NCBI GenBank assembly: GCA_033065855.1
Contig: JAVXUO010000836.1
Location: 1 to 64,000, forward strand
Length of the DNA: 64,000 nucleotides
From: Escallonia rubra
Taxonomy: Eukaryota; Streptophyta; Magnoliopsida; Escalloniales; Escalloniaceae
Direction: 5' to 3'
How positions within the stretch are numbered: position 1 is the first letter of the stretch; the number at the start of each line of letters is the position of its first letter. The notes beneath the pieces were generated by a model. The model worked only from the letters and a program-made list of their open reading frames with translations. It did not search any database and had not been told where the DNA came from. Positions 34,225-47,660 of this stretch are shown here, in pieces. Made by a program: the position numbers and the translations under genes.

Positions 34225-37200
34225 ATGGGTAGAGCATGTGTAGGCATTTTATTGGTTCTGTTCTTGGTATTGTTGCCACTGTTGATTGTGTTGTCAAATT
34301 TCAAATTCTTTGAGCATTTTTCTGGACATGGAAGCAAATTCAGCCTTGCCCCTAATTTAGACAACTGCAAATTCGCAGTGCATACACAAAGCTTGCTTCG
34401 GTCGATCAAGTTGCTGCTTGATAGGGGGTATACTTTTTGGTTTTGATTCTGTTGTTTGCCTGAATTCAGTCTTTTCTGTACATTATGCGGTCAAACTTCG
34501 AAGTCCTCAGTGTTGTAACTTTATGAATTTGCTAGTGGCACTCTCTTTGCTAGTAGCACTACAGGACAATCGTGTATGCACGAGGTCAAACCATAGATAG
34601 GAATGGCGTTAGCTGATAGGGAGTGCCATTAAGGGCACCCGCCACCCGTTTGAAAAATGACTTAATTGTTGAATAAGAGAAATATAGCATCGTATATATA
34701 GAGCTACAAGCACGAAAATCCCTAAATCAGACTGCAGTGCATGCCTTTTCCTTATTTTTAGGTGTTGTCTTCAAACCGTGTCGGTGAACCTTGCGCAGTA
34801 AGGTAGGGAAAGTCGATGCAAACCAGATAACTTGGATGGCACAAGGCTGGAATATGAACAAGACGAAGAATAGCACCTGGGTGCCCTTGGTAGAGGAATT
34901 CACTTTTCCCGCAAATTCTGTTCCCTTCAATAGTTGTCATGCTTCTACGATTGTTGAGGTATTGCGTGTTAAACGTGATTTAATTTACCGATTATCAAGA
35001 ATTTGTCAGGTTTCAATTAGAATGTAGCTGACCGGTGGTTTGTGTAGGTTGATAAGGATCATTTTTTGGTTGCTTATTTTGGGGGTTCATCAGAGGGGGC
35101 ACCAGATGTGAAAATTTGGTTGCAGACTTATAAGGTAACCACAATGATGACACACTTGGTTACTCTTTGAGGAACATCAGGGTGCATTATATTGTAAATT
35201 TGTAGGAGGATGATCACTTAGGAGATAGCAGGCGCAGTCGGTAAATAGGCTATAAGTGTTGGTTCCATACGACTGTCATGGCAGGGGCATGTTGCATTCA
35301 ATATATAAAGTATGTGGGCAATGGATTGACCAACATGTCTTTGAACTTTCATGCTGATAGTATTTGTTTACAAAGTGATGTTTAGCTTGCGTGGTGCAAA
35401 TGTTTTTGAGCAGGATGACTATTGGCACTTTCCTATTGCTGTTGATGAACAAGAGAATGTACCAATGTGGAACCCTGTACTATATAAGCTTCCGTCCAAT
35501 GAGTTGCTTCTATTCTACAAAATTGGACAGGAGGTTCAAAAGTAAGTTCCAAGTACATATATGTGTGCATAGAAACTAAATTGAGCTTGTTCAAAACTGA
35601 TTTCCCAAAAAAAATAAGGTTATAGTACTATTTGTAAGTCCATGTATATGAACTATTTGTGTGGTGGTGGCATGATGGAGGTCTACTTGTGGTGCTATTC
35701 GCATGGAAATGTCATGGTGTCATGATGGAGGTGCTATGTGGCTAGTAGTCTTTTGGTAGTAGAGCACATTATCATGGACCAAGGGATATCTCATGCGGAT
35801 ACGACCAACTATACCTAAATTAGACTCCTAGGCCCTTTTCCAAATAACCGTCCATAGTGTCTGGATGACTTTAGCGTCAGTACTAAGCCCGTGCATTAGG
35901 CTATGGCATTACATGCCAGGACCACTGTGTGGTCCAACGCCTATATCCCTATCAAACCCCTGTGCCAGATGCCAACACGACGAGTCCGTGACATCTAAAA
36001 TGCCCAATCCCTTGCGCCCTCGCAAGGTATGAAGCAAGTCCCCCGAGTCCCGTCGTACGCTTGCACCTTGCATGCTATAAGGACTATTTGTGACTTCCAT
36101 AGGCACCCCCCGGCGCTTGCTATCAAAAAGGTTTCAAACGCACTGCCTATTCCCCCGGAAAAATTGGGGTGGCTTTGATACACTTATCACGAACTGAGGG
36201 ACATTCCCATGAAGATAGAGCAGGTTATACCTAAATGAGCCCCAGGCTCTTTCCAATAGATCCTCCCGGTGTTTGAGTGATGTTCGGGTCAATGCAAGGC
36301 CCCGTGCATTAGGTTATAACATTACATGCCATGCCCTTTATGTAATCCAATGCCTATATACCCATGCACACCCCCGCGTTAGGTGCCCACACAATAAGTC
36401 TGTGTTAAGGTGCTGAGAACGGGCGGTAGGCTTTTGATGGCTACCGAAGCTTAGGTTTTTTGTTTGAAGTCTTGAATACGTGGTCCCTGGAAATGTGAGT
36501 TATGGTTATGTAGGTAATTGACTCAATGGGTTTTACTTATTGATGCCAAGGAAAGTGGGTTCGTACCTACCTGGAGGTGCCACAAAGGATGCAGTCCGAG
36601 TTAGCTGCCAGCTGTACAAAGTGAGAGACAAAGAGGGCGGAGTAAAGGGAAGAGAGCAAGGCTCCCCAGACAGCCGTGAGGAGTGGCAGTACTGTGGAGA
36701 CAAGGCGGAGACAAACAGGGTCGACAGTCGACAATCGACAGTCCAAGCTAGGGTCCAAGTCAGGGTCCAGCTGTGTTTCTCTCTCTAGAATTCGAGAGGT
36801 TTTAGATTCTAGAGTGAGAAAGTGATTTTGTCAAATGACAGAATTCTAATGAAATGAAATCCAAAGTCAACTATTTATAGGGAAAAGTGTGCCTGTGTCA
36901 TCAGCTGACATGTGTCATCCTCTGGGAGTGACGCGTCACCAGGGGGTCCAAAAATAATCGTTTCTCCGTTCGACTACCAGTTCCCAAATTTGCACTGCCT
37001 GCCCCACACAGTGTCGCTCTACGTGTCTGAGAAGATTGACCACACAGCAGCGGATGATCAGAGTAAGCCCGTTGCCCTAGCCACCGGTCCAAGCCCTTAC
37101 TGAATCCCACAAGGGTGCGTCAAGAGACGCAGAGAGAACCTGACAGCGGTGAGGGAAGGTCCCTATGACCAACTGCCAGGCGGACTAGGCGTGATGCCCT

Positions 37201-40200
37201 CCAAAAGACTTGCTCCTGTCTCGAAGTGACCTGGGGGTCATCGTCCTGGGGGCGCCGATGATCACCGGTAACGTGAGAGGACGTGGTCACAGCTCAGACG
37301 TGCCTAGTGTCATGCAAGTCACTCCAGGCGGCGATAGCTTCTGTGGTAGTGAGCCTATCCCTCTGCGAAGGGTCCTCGTGCCGGAGCACTACTAGCGGAG
37401 CCCCCTGGAATGAAGCGGCGATAGCTTCTGTGGTAGCGAGCCTATCCCACGCGAAGGGTCCTCATGCCAAAGCACTACGAACAGAGCCCCCCGGAATGAA
37501 GAAGGCGATAGCTTCTGTGGTAGCAAGCCTATCCCGCTGTAAAGGGTCCTCGTGCCGGAGCACTATGAACGGAGTCCCCCGGAATAAAGGCGGCGATAGC
37601 TTCTGTGGTAGCGAGTCTATCCCGCTGCGAAGGGTCCTCGTGCTGGAGCACTACGAGTGGAGCCCCTCGGAATGCTGCACACTCCGCAGAGTAGGACGAA
37701 GCATGTTCCACGTCCATGGCGGGGGCGCATGGTGTGGTGAATGGGTGCGATGCCCGGGGGCATGTAACATGATTGTGGCGCACGGGCGCGATGCCAACAG
37801 CATGAAACATGATTGTGGTGCATGGGCGCGGCAACCCCTGTCGCGAGATAATACATGGTGTTGTGGCGCATATGCCCGGCGACGACTGTCGCGAGACAAT
37901 ACCTGGTGCCGGGGGCACATGTCATGGAAGTGGCGTATGGGCGCGGTGACTACCGTCGCGAGACAATACCTGGTGCTGGGGGCACATGTCATGGAAGTGG
38001 TGCATGGGCGCGGTGAAGTGTGTATGGTGCCGGGGGCGCGGCTGTATCAGCGGCACTGCGCATGGGCGCGGCGTAGTGTGTATGGTGCCGAGGGCAGGAC
38101 GGTGTGACAGAGAGCCAGGGGGCATGGCTGTATCAGCGGCGCGGCGCATGGGCGCGGCGGAGTGTGTCGGAGATGGCACGAGGGCGACAGGGGTCGCGGA
38201 GACGGCGCGCTGGCGCGGGCGATGGGGGTCGCGGAGACGGCGCTCTGGTGCGGGCGATGGAGGTCACGTAATCGGCGCGTAAGCGACGGTCGTCACACAG
38301 TAGGCGGGCGACGGGGGTCGCGAAGTCGACGCGAGGGCGATGGCGGGCTTCGCGGAGACGGCACGCGACCTCTGGGGACGAGAACCGCGAAGTTGGCGCG
38401 CGGGCATTGCGGAGACTGCGTGCGACCATGGGCGACGGGCTCCGCGGAGTCTGCACCTGGGCGACGACGGGCATCACGGAGATGGCGAGTGACCGCGGGA
38501 GATGGGCGCCATGGAATTGGTGCGCGGGCGATTGCTGGCATCGCGGAGACGGCGCACGGCCGTGAGCGACGGTCGTCAAGGCAATGGTGCGTGAGGGACA
38601 ACGGGCGTCGTGCGGTCGCGGGTGATGGGTGAGCATTGCGGACATGTTGCTCGAATGAGTGGAGGAAAAAGGGGTCGCAAGCCCCCATTGTAGGGGGGTG
38701 GCCGACCTCCTTAAGGTGAGAGTCGCGCCATGTCTACTTTTGCACATTTTTCTAAGTCTTGGTGGCGCCAAAGTCGCTATGTTGGCGACAAAAATAAATT
38801 TAGTCATGAATTGCCGCGAAAAGTCAATGAAAAATGCATGTGACTTGAGCATGCGCATTTTGACCGGTTGAAAGCGTGGAAAAATTGACCGTTGAATATG
38901 TGACGTGTTGCGCAAAACGGGACCCCTGGTGGGCCCTTGGGTGCGACCAAAGTAGGTTGGGAACACTTATTAACCACCATGTTCCCCTTATCACATGCCA
39001 GATGTACACATATGTTGCACCTATATATGTTAGGGTAGTTGAAGGGACGGCAAACTTTTCTTATCTTTATGAAACCCTAGAGAGGAATTGGCTCAAATCA
39101 ATAAATTAGCAGCTAATGGAGTTTGGGGGGCTGGTTTAGAGTTTGCGTGAAAGTTGGATTGTTGCCAAGTAATAAGTGAAACAGATTCTAGCATGGCTTT
39201 ACATGGTATTTCTGATGGTAGATAGGAACACTTGAACTTAGTGGAACTCTGTGGCATAAGACCTGCAGAAGAGAGGGTGTGTTTGCCAGCTGAAACATGT
39301 CAGGTGGGGAGTACATTGATGTGCCAATTCTGTTGCCAATATTGGCAGCCATGGCCAGTAAGCTACTTATCATGTCCTGGCGGTGGAGGTTAATGCTTTT
39401 CTAAGTGAAGACCATATGGAAGCCATGGGCTCCAGTTGAGGGCGTGATTTACGGCTGTAGCCTCTCCAACTGAAGTTCAAATGTTCAGTAGCCATATGTG
39501 TGTTATACTACCAGCGCTGAGTAGTAATGAGCCAAAAAACAACCGAAGTGTGCAGTTTCATTTTGGTGTGACTCAAGTCCTGAACTTCTTTGTACCGCCT
39601 TGGTTAAGTGCTCTTGCAATTCTACATTTCTGGTTGGGCCCTGATGGTAAAAAAGCATGGAATAAAAGAAATCAGTAAAAAGTTCCTCGACGGTCATACA
39701 AATTAATCACCGAGTTGGAACGACAATCAGGAGAACATCAAGAAGACGTGCTGGTGGATCACGAGATTCGCTCAAGAAAAGCGAAATGCGTGGTGATCTT
39801 TACTGATAACAAACGAAATAACGATCCTAAGGACAAGGATACCTATAGTCCTGATCAAACATACAAGGTGTCTTACATGCATGTATTTCTCTTGTAGTTT
39901 CTTTTGTTTATACTGAAAGTAGGAGTACTTATAGTCTTAACTTCGAATATACTGACTTCTAACTTTTCGTTGGTGCTTCCTACCACAGACATTATCCTAT
40001 TTGGCCATGTTGGTGTTTAATTAACTGGCCACATTCAGATATTTGTGCTTCATTACAAGTTAAACAAGACTATTGCTCACATAAGCAAGGCAATAACATA
40101 TCTTAAGGCTTGGTTTAGATCTTAAATTCTCACGGGAAAGGAAAGGAAAGTATGTTGGGATAACATATTCTCTATTTTTTGGGAAATCAAAATCCCGAAA

Positions 40201-41777
40201 GAAAAAAGGCTAACGAAATTGAAGATCTACTTCCTGTTTTCCTTTTCCCTAAACAATTTCACAAGAAGGGCAATTGGTTTCTCTTTTGCTTTTATTTTTC
40301 TTTTGCTCGTGGATTACAAGATCCAACTCAGCAAAATGAGAGGGGAAAAAAAAAGTTACTCGAGTATATATGCTTTTTGACATCTCCAAAGTCCTTCAAG
40401 ATCTATGTGTTGAAGAAATCTGGTAGAATTATTGTTGCTGCTGCTTATTGATGGTTGGACAATATCAGGTGGAGTGGATGCATGAAACGATCTTGTGATG
40501 GAGGTATTACTTGGGCTGAAAGAGAACAGCTTCCTCCTGGTATATTAGGGCCATCTAAGAATAAGGTACAAATATGAGTGAATTATTTCCGTTGTCCAAT
40601 TGTGTCATTGATTTTGAGGCTCATAGGGGCTCATTGTGCAATATTATTCTTTTCTGGCCTTTTCTTCTCCAGCCTATTTTGCTGGAAAATGGGCAATTAT
40701 TATGTGGATCCTCTGTGGAAAGTTGGAACTCTTGGGGGTCATGGATGGAGGTTGTACTGAGACTCAACTACATAAGCTTTCTCAGTGTTAGTAATGTGCG
40801 GAAAGGCTAAATAGTAATGTACTTGGGGGCATTAACTTGGCTCTATGTTTGTAACTCATATGAAACAGGTAACTGCGGATTCAGGTAGGTCATGGAGAAA
40901 GTATGGGCCTATATACATGGAGAATGAATCCCTCAGCGTAATTCAACCTGTTCCGTACCAGACTGCACGAGGAACTTTCCGTGTTTTGTTAAGATCCTTT
41001 GAAGGCATTGATCGAGTTTGCATGTCAGAGTCCCATGATGGTGGCCAGAGCTGGAGTTTTGCAGAACCTACTGTGCTACCTAACCCCAATTCAGGTTGTA
41101 GTTAAAGCCCTTTTTTTTCCCCGGCATTCGTTGCTGTCTTATTAGGTTATCGGGTAAAGACTGTGAAATGGGTCTTATTTTCTAATAGGTGACAAGTTCT
41201 TTGCCATCTCCTTATTTCTTTTACTCCACTATAGAGGAAAATGAGTCCGCTTTGCACCCAAGGGAAAACATAGATAACCTATGCAGTTTTTCAAGGCACA
41301 AAAATATAGAGGCTCATTTCCTTCTGGATGTCCATGGTTGCTTATAATGAACTGATAGGAATTGACGGGGTCAAGCTGAGGGATGGCCGTCTTTTACTTG
41401 CATACAATACGATCTCCAGGGGCGTGCTTAAAGTTGCAGTATCAACAGATGATGGTGATTCATGGAATGATATCCTAACATTAGAACAGACTACTGGCAT
41501 GGAGTTCTCTTATCCGGCTGTTATTGAAGCTAGTAGTGGACTTGTTCACATCACTTACACATATAACAGGACACAGATTAAGGTAACCATCTTGGTATTT
41601 TAGTGGGATGGAAGTTTTGATGTGACACCCTCTTAATTTATTCGTTTTCATGGTTTCATATTTTTCTAACACAGTTGTCCCGATAAAGTTTGGAAGCTTT
41701 TCCATGATACCAATTTAATCTGTTCCACTAATCTGTATTTTCAGCGTGTTGTTCTTCAACCTAGCTTGATGCGATGA
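34225..41777 (+). CDS. Sialidase-like (BNR/Asp-box) family protein
   Basis: Nine exons inferred, all GT-AG and phase-consistent: 34225-34427, 34799-34958, 35048-35134, 35414-35541, 40469-40565, 40673-40750, 40869-41094, 41359-41582 and 41745-41777 (TGA); about 411 residues. The N-terminus has a hydrophobic segment ([18 protein letters not shown]), a likely signal anchor. The beta-propeller shows four Asp boxes (S/T-x-D-x-G-x-S/T-W): [24 protein letters not shown] and STDDGDSW, plus [18 protein letters not shown] and RVLLRSFEG. Known: plants encode such BNR proteins though they lack a proven sialic acid pathway, so the substrate is unknown. Exon 1 and the 34427/34799 junction are the least certain. 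Intron 4 is 4.9 kb because of a solo LTR. No frame break was seen. Confidence 0.88.
35783..36412 (+). repeat. Diverged direct repeat pair in intron 4
   Basis: About 210 bp at 35783-35990 recurs at 36197-36412; shared landmarks are TATACCTAAAT, CCCGTGCATTAGG, CATTACATGCC and a GTCTGTG/GTCCGTG end. Family unknown; no coding. Confidence 0.65.
36541..38965 (-). mobile_element. Solo LTR of the A1 family, antisense in intron 4 (2425 bp)
   Basis: The minus-strand LTR starts TGTTCCCAACC (38965) and ends GGCATCA (36541), with exact CTTAT duplications at 36536-36540 and 38966-38970. TATA box on the minus strand at 36872-36879. About four 85-bp minisatellite units (37330-37665; GGCGATAGCTTCTGTGGTAG) and GCGCATGGGCGCGG repeats (37730-38150). 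No internal region. The rest of the intron (38966-40468) has no recognised feature. Confidence 0.92.
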
Positions 41778-43994
41778 TGATGAAAAAGGTATGTATAACT
41801 CCGTCAGTCTGGCTAAAATTTGGTGATAGTATAAATTACCAAATGAGTTGCACAACCTGTAAAATGTGAAATACCATTCGCTCTGGGTTACCGCCACATA
41901 GACGTCATGGATACAACTACTTTCTTTCAAATTCTCTTTTCTGCTGCCTCTTTTGAACTCCCTTTCCTCCTTGGTAGCTTGTAATGAGAGTATTTTGCAT
42001 GATGAATCTAAATTTTCTTTTCTGTTGACTTCCTTGTTTGATAAACTTGCAGAGATGTAAGTTGACCTAAAAACAAGTTTGGCTGTGATCAGAAATGCGA
42101 GAAGGAAAGGGAGATTATGGTAAAGTTTTTAGACCAGCTTTAGAGTGCAACCTTTTCTCTTAGAGAGAGAGAGTGAGCATGGGAATTGAAAAATCAGGGT
42201 CTAGGCGCTGAATGATATGTAAATTTCGTCATGTTAGAGACCTGAAGCACATTCATGGATAATTTCCTCATGTTGAACACTGGTTTTATTCAAGTTTAAG
42301 TTTGTTAGGTCATTGAATCATGCGCTGCTTATCGGATGGAATCCTGTTATTTGTTCTATATGTGAATGGTTTGACACTGGTTGAGATTTACGAGGTCGAA
42401 TATATTCTTGGCTTAAGCTTTGGAGTTGCTCATCCTGATGCTGTGACTTTCCTCAGTATATGTCATCGGTAACATTAGAAACTGGTACTTCGTGGTATGG
42501 ACGTTGTGAGTTGTGAGACAACCAATGAAGTTGCAGTGTAACCTCTGATGCCAAGGTCATAGATTCTAGCACTTCGTGAGGTGAAGGGTACTTGTGTGTC
42601 GCTTTCTACCCAACATCTACCGCGAAATGCTTACATGCTGTTCGTGTTATTGTATCGTTGGCCTTAGGAAGTACTTTCAGTTCTTTTCTGTATTATGTGA
42701 TCATTGATATCTCAAGCTTGATAGGCACCCCGACGTAGCTCCCTTCATGATAGCAACTTAAAACTTATGAAAAGAGTAGAATTTTTTTTTTAGTTCTGCC
42801 ATGTTTTAGCTCGAACCACCTGTTGTATTGAGTGATATCTATCCTTGATTCGCTGCTTTGTTGCTGAATACTGCAGTAACAGACTATGTCATCAAGAATT
42901 GATAGTCGACTTTCCGGGTATGCTCCCCTGGAGGGGTATCTAGTCAATAATTCATGCAAGTGCAGGAAGTAGAACATATGAAACATCACTCTCCTGATGA
43001 TGCAAGGGGTTGTGCCATTTTCCAGCCTGGTACTCATCTGTGGCCATGCTCATGTGAACTATTGGATTCTCTTCAGCAGTAACCTGGTTTACATACCTTA
43101 CTTTGACAAAGCGTCCATATTATGGACATTGACCAAGTTAAGTTGAATGAATATCTCAACCAACAGGAAGTGCAGCTTCAGGGTCATTTCCAAAGTGCAT
43201 ATTTGACAAGGGCCAACTCAAGAGGAATACCTGTTGGAAACTTTTCTTTGTAAGGGATCAGTGAGCATTTTTGACGGCAATCGATGGTTCCTTGTACCGT
43301 TGATTTAACCTGTCAATCACTCAACCTTTTCTTGGACCACCTGCAGATTCTTTGCATATGCAGTACCAGAAACCCCTGGCTGATTCAAGACATCCACCAG
43401 GTTAAATACCTTATTATGATTCCACCCTAGATGGACAAAAACTCAGTGCCTTTTTGTTTGGAAGCTATCTGGACTATTCACCCAGATTTTGGGAGACCAA
43501 TCAAAGAACACTGGAGATGTTAATACCCGGACTTAAAAGGGCTCTCGGTCGTTTTGTGAAAGCAGCCAAGCACTAGATTATTCATAGTTTCCGTCATTTG
43601 TTTCAAAACAAAAGGATCTTGTTTGCCCGAGCAGTGGAATTCAGAAAGCCCAAGCAAGAAACACTCACCTTTCTTGGAGAAACTTGAGCGGATCTCCTTT
43701 GGGATTATAAAGTCTTTATTCTTTAGAACATCTCTATTTTATTAGTGCCCTGTTCCAACCATATTCAGCTGCGAGCCATTTCCATACAACAATGATGAGC
43801 CGAAGGTGGAGGATTTGAATCTTAGCCCTCAAAGATGCAACCAGCAGTTGCTTAGATGATGATCAACTTGAACAGTGGCTATCCAAAAATTTCCGGCTCT
43901 CTATGCTGCTCCTGCCGTGAGCCACGCTCATAGGTCCATCTCATGCTCCTTCCTAAGCCTATCCCTTGAAGATAGGACCATCTTCCCTGTTCCA
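41778..43994. other. Intergenic sequence 3' of the sialidase-like gene
   Basis: Includes the 3' UTR. No gene was recognised; from about 43430 there are weak traces that may be the 5' side of the LINE relic. Confidence 0.4.
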
Positions 43995-44385
43995 AATTTC
44001 CAATCATCGAGGCAGAGCTTCATAAAGCTGTTTTTAAGATGAAGCCCTACATATCACCTGGTCCAGATGGAATTGAGCCTTTTTCCTACTATCACTATTG
44101 GCATATAGTGGGCCGCTCATTTCTACATGTTGTCCAAACGGCCTTCGAGCAGGGCATCCTCCCCGACATGAACAATACCCACATTTGCTTCATCGCCAAG
44201 CAAGACAGCCCAGAAACTTCAATGCATTTTCGACCTATATCTGCAGCATTGGCATGCAAATAATCTTCAAATTGCTGGTGTCTCGACTTTACGAATTAGA
44301 CCACTCTTGGCGCATTGGATCAAGCTATCAGAGTGTAGTTTTCTTCCGGCTATTACACATAATCATGGATATGGATCCCCTGCTG
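43995..44385 (+). pseudogene. LINE (L1-type) reverse transcriptase relic, first half
   Basis: AELHKAVFKMKPYISPGPDG, HYWHIVGRSFL and MHFRPI are the palm-entry motifs of plant L1-type RT (A-x-x-x-M-K-x-x-K-S-P-G-P-D-G; FRPIS). One frame slip occurs near 44230, then SRLYELDHSWRIGSSYQSV continues the next RT block. It stops abruptly near 44385. Confidence 0.72.
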
Positions 44386-47300
44386 TAACCATATCCCCTG
44401 CTGTAACTATGGTTACAACAGGGGTGCTGTCCTTCTGTCTGTGAGAGGGGAAGAGAGAGAGAACCATGGGGATCCAAATCCCATAATCATGGTGGAAGAA
44501 GTTTTCCGCACATTTTGTATATGGATCTTAGTTTATCCTAACTGTAAACTTCATTTCATGCTTGTTATTATACATGTAGCGTAATATCTTTCTTAATTGA
44601 AAGATCTTATACATTATATGAGTGGTTTTCGTGACCTATTTATTTATAATAAGTTGTATGCTTGTGTTGGCGTAGAAGTACCTCAAGTTGGTGAATTAGC
44701 TTATTCTTAATCCTGATTAGTTGGTGTTAAGCATGATTAGTTGAGCCCTAATCGTGATTATGCTAATATGGATTAGTCAAGGTTAGCCGTGATTACTTAA
44801 TTACTAATCTAGGTTAACTAGTACTAATTAAGCTTATTAAGTCTAGAAATTGCTTTGGGTTGTCATGTTCTTGTTGGTAGGACTTGGAAAGGGTCTAATA
44901 CCATTGAAACACTTGTTTCTCTAGGGAGAAAACTCAGCAGATTTTTCTAAACTTTAGTGACTCATGTCTTCTACCTTTTGAAGTAGAAACAAGAAGGGAA
45001 GAGAGAGGGGAGGTGTCTGCTTGTAGAAAAACTAGAGAACAAGTTTGAGAGCTTGAAGAAGGAAGAAAAAAGAGAATTTGTTGTGATAATTTCAGATTAG
45101 TAACTATTGATGGTTGGATGTTCTCTTCTTGACAAAAGAGGGAGCTCTTGATGAGTTCAACCACCCTAATCTTGTCAAAGGTAGGGTTTTACACATGAGC
45201 AACCTTGAACATGATTTTAATCATTATTGGTGTGTATATATATGGTGTGTTATGTGCTTATGGAGTGTTAGAATTGGATTAGAGAAATCTGGGCAGATTC
45301 TATGTTGATATTTAAACATGCATATCTGATTCAGTACTTGTCGGATTTGAGTGTTCAGTAGCTTTCTGGAAAGATGAAATGTGGACTTTAACATTGTTTC
45401 TTTGATCACTCTCTAATTTGAAGTGTATGCTGCCCTAAATTGCATAAATATGAAATTGGTCGAAGCTGATTAAAATGGCATATTCTGCATTGATATTTAA
45501 ACAAACATATTTCATTCAATACTTGTCGAATTTGAGTAGACCTGGCAATTTTCTATCTGTACCTGTACCCGTACCCGGCCAAAAATCTCGGGTACGGGTA
45601 CATATATGTGCTACTCGCTGAAATTAGACCCGTACTCAAACTGAACCGTAATTTCGGGTCGGTCAGGGTCGGATTGCGGGTTACCCGATTTTCATTCGTA
45701 TATAATAGTACTTTGTGCCCTAATCACATTCACTCTCTTTTTTCTTCCCACTTCTCACCTCTCAGACTCCCATCTCTCTCTCTCACGCCGTCCCCTTCCT
45801 CTCTACCATCGTCGCCGCCCCTCTCAGTCGAGATCTACCGCCATCACGCCGTCTTCCACCTCACTCTAACAACTAACAAAGCCACCGCCAATCGCCACCT
45901 ATCGTCGGCCATAGCCTCCTCACAGATCTGCGGCGCCACACTCACCTCCTCGCAGATCTGCGTCGCTGCCTCTTCACTGATCTGCGTCGCCGCCTCCTCA
46001 CAGATCTGCACCGCTCCTCCACCACCGATCTGAAGTTGCATCACCACCGCAACGCCGCTATTCACCGTTGATCGACACGAATTCTGCGAGGAATGGAATA
46101 TTTAATTTTCATTATTAATGCATATGATTTTTATTTTTATTTTAAGAGAAGTACTTGCATATGAATTATGATATGATGTATCTGTTGAAATTTAGTTGTA
46201 GTTGTTGTATTTTAGATTGTTAGTACTTAGTAGGAAATAGGATTGTATATATATTGGAAATTTAATTTGCTTTATTTTGGATTGTGGGAGGGGAATGGGA
46301 TATGATATTTAATATTTCAGTTGATATAATTTTTATTTTTTGGTGAAATGAGGAACACCGAACATGTTAGTTAGCTGAAAAAGCAAAAGAAATAAAAGAG
46401 AAAAAAATAGCTCTAGATAGTTGGTATTTTACTGTTTTATAGTAATTAAATTCTGTTTATCAAAAAATTAAATTGTTTACCCGCGGGTAATACCCTACCC
46501 GCCAGGGTAGGGTATGAATCTTAAAAATGGCTACCCGGGAAAAATCGGGTAAAATTTACCCGACCGGGTTTTACCCGTACCCGGCGGGTATACCCGTTTG
46601 CCAGGTCTAGATTTGAGTGTTCTCTAACTTTTTAGAAAGCTTAAAATGTTTTCTTTAACATTCTCTTATCACTCTCAAATTCGAAGTGTATGTTACTTTA
46701 AATTACTTAGATTTGAAACTGGTCAGCTTTCACTGAAATTGTTTTGTGTTAAGAAATGCATATTAATATTTTTATGTGATACTTAATGTGTTTAACATTT
46801 TCTATGCATTATATCATGCTATAAATCATGTGAGTCTATGGAAGTAATGGCTGGGAGTTGAAGGCCAGTAAATCGGATTATATGGAAATGGGATATATGT
46901 TGAGCTTGCTCAACATGTTAACCTCCCAGGGGCATTACGTTGCGCCACGTATGCTGTTAATATGTGCGAAGTCATGGGTAAGGTTTAAATTTATCACTCA
47001 TAAACTGAATTTGATCGGCTCAGCTTTTAAGTGATCAATTAAGGTCTTACCAAGAAAGAATGGTAGGTGAACGAGCATTCGGCTTATGTTTTGGGCTCCT
47101 TAGAGTCGTTATGATATGTATTATGCTTGAGTTAATTATTACTCGTTCGCTGCATTTTATCATATGCCATGCATGAGTTGAAGATAATATAATCATGTTT
47201 TGTTTGGCTTATGCACGCTAATTATGATTAAGATAGTGTTTATGTTGGTCATATGCTTGTTCTACTTAGCTGTGGCTAATCCCTTTCCATATCTACTTTT

Positions 47301-47660
47301 TAAATACTAGAGAGAATCAGGAAGTGGTAGGCGAGGGCGTTGGCGAGGAAAACTTTGAGTACCCTTTTATGCTCGAGAATCAAGGATATTAAGTCCTTGT
47401 TCACTTGTAAATAGGGAGTGAGGTGTACTATGGGGTTATGTATCATCTATTTATGATTTAGTGAGAAAGTGTTGTGTGTTTATGTGTCTATAAGTTTGGA
47501 TTTGTAAGGATGGATGAATATAACACATGTCTTAAAGACTTTATGAGTGATTTTTTTTTCCATTTTAAATGCAAACTAGCACACATGATTACCTTCGGAA
47601 GAAGGTTAGCATGCTAACATATGTGTTGTTGCTTCTTGGGGTGTGATACTTTGAGGGCTC
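44386..47660. other. About 3.3 kb between the two LINE halves, origin unclear
   Basis: No coding. It holds two diverged 185-bp tandem units (45303-45487 and from 45483, the second interrupted by the hAT-like element) and an A run at about 47668-47681 at its right edge. Near 47310 and 47640 it resembles LTR interiors, but clear LTR ends and target duplications were not found. Confidence 0.4.
45537..46609. mobile_element. hAT-like non-autonomous element 2 (1073 bp)
   Basis: Ends TAGACCTGGCAA and TTGCCAGGTCTA. Flanked by AATTTGAG (45529-45536) and GATTTGAG (46610-46617), an 8-bp duplication with one mismatch. Subterminal ACCCGTACCC motifs at both ends. The interior has a CT-rich block and a 24-bp minisatellite containing CAGATCTGCG (45910-46030). 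Confidence 0.82.

Noticed and set aside
38133..38966. 277-codon minus-strand frame in the second solo LTR
   Set aside because: Repetitive GC-rich LTR sequence, same reasoning.
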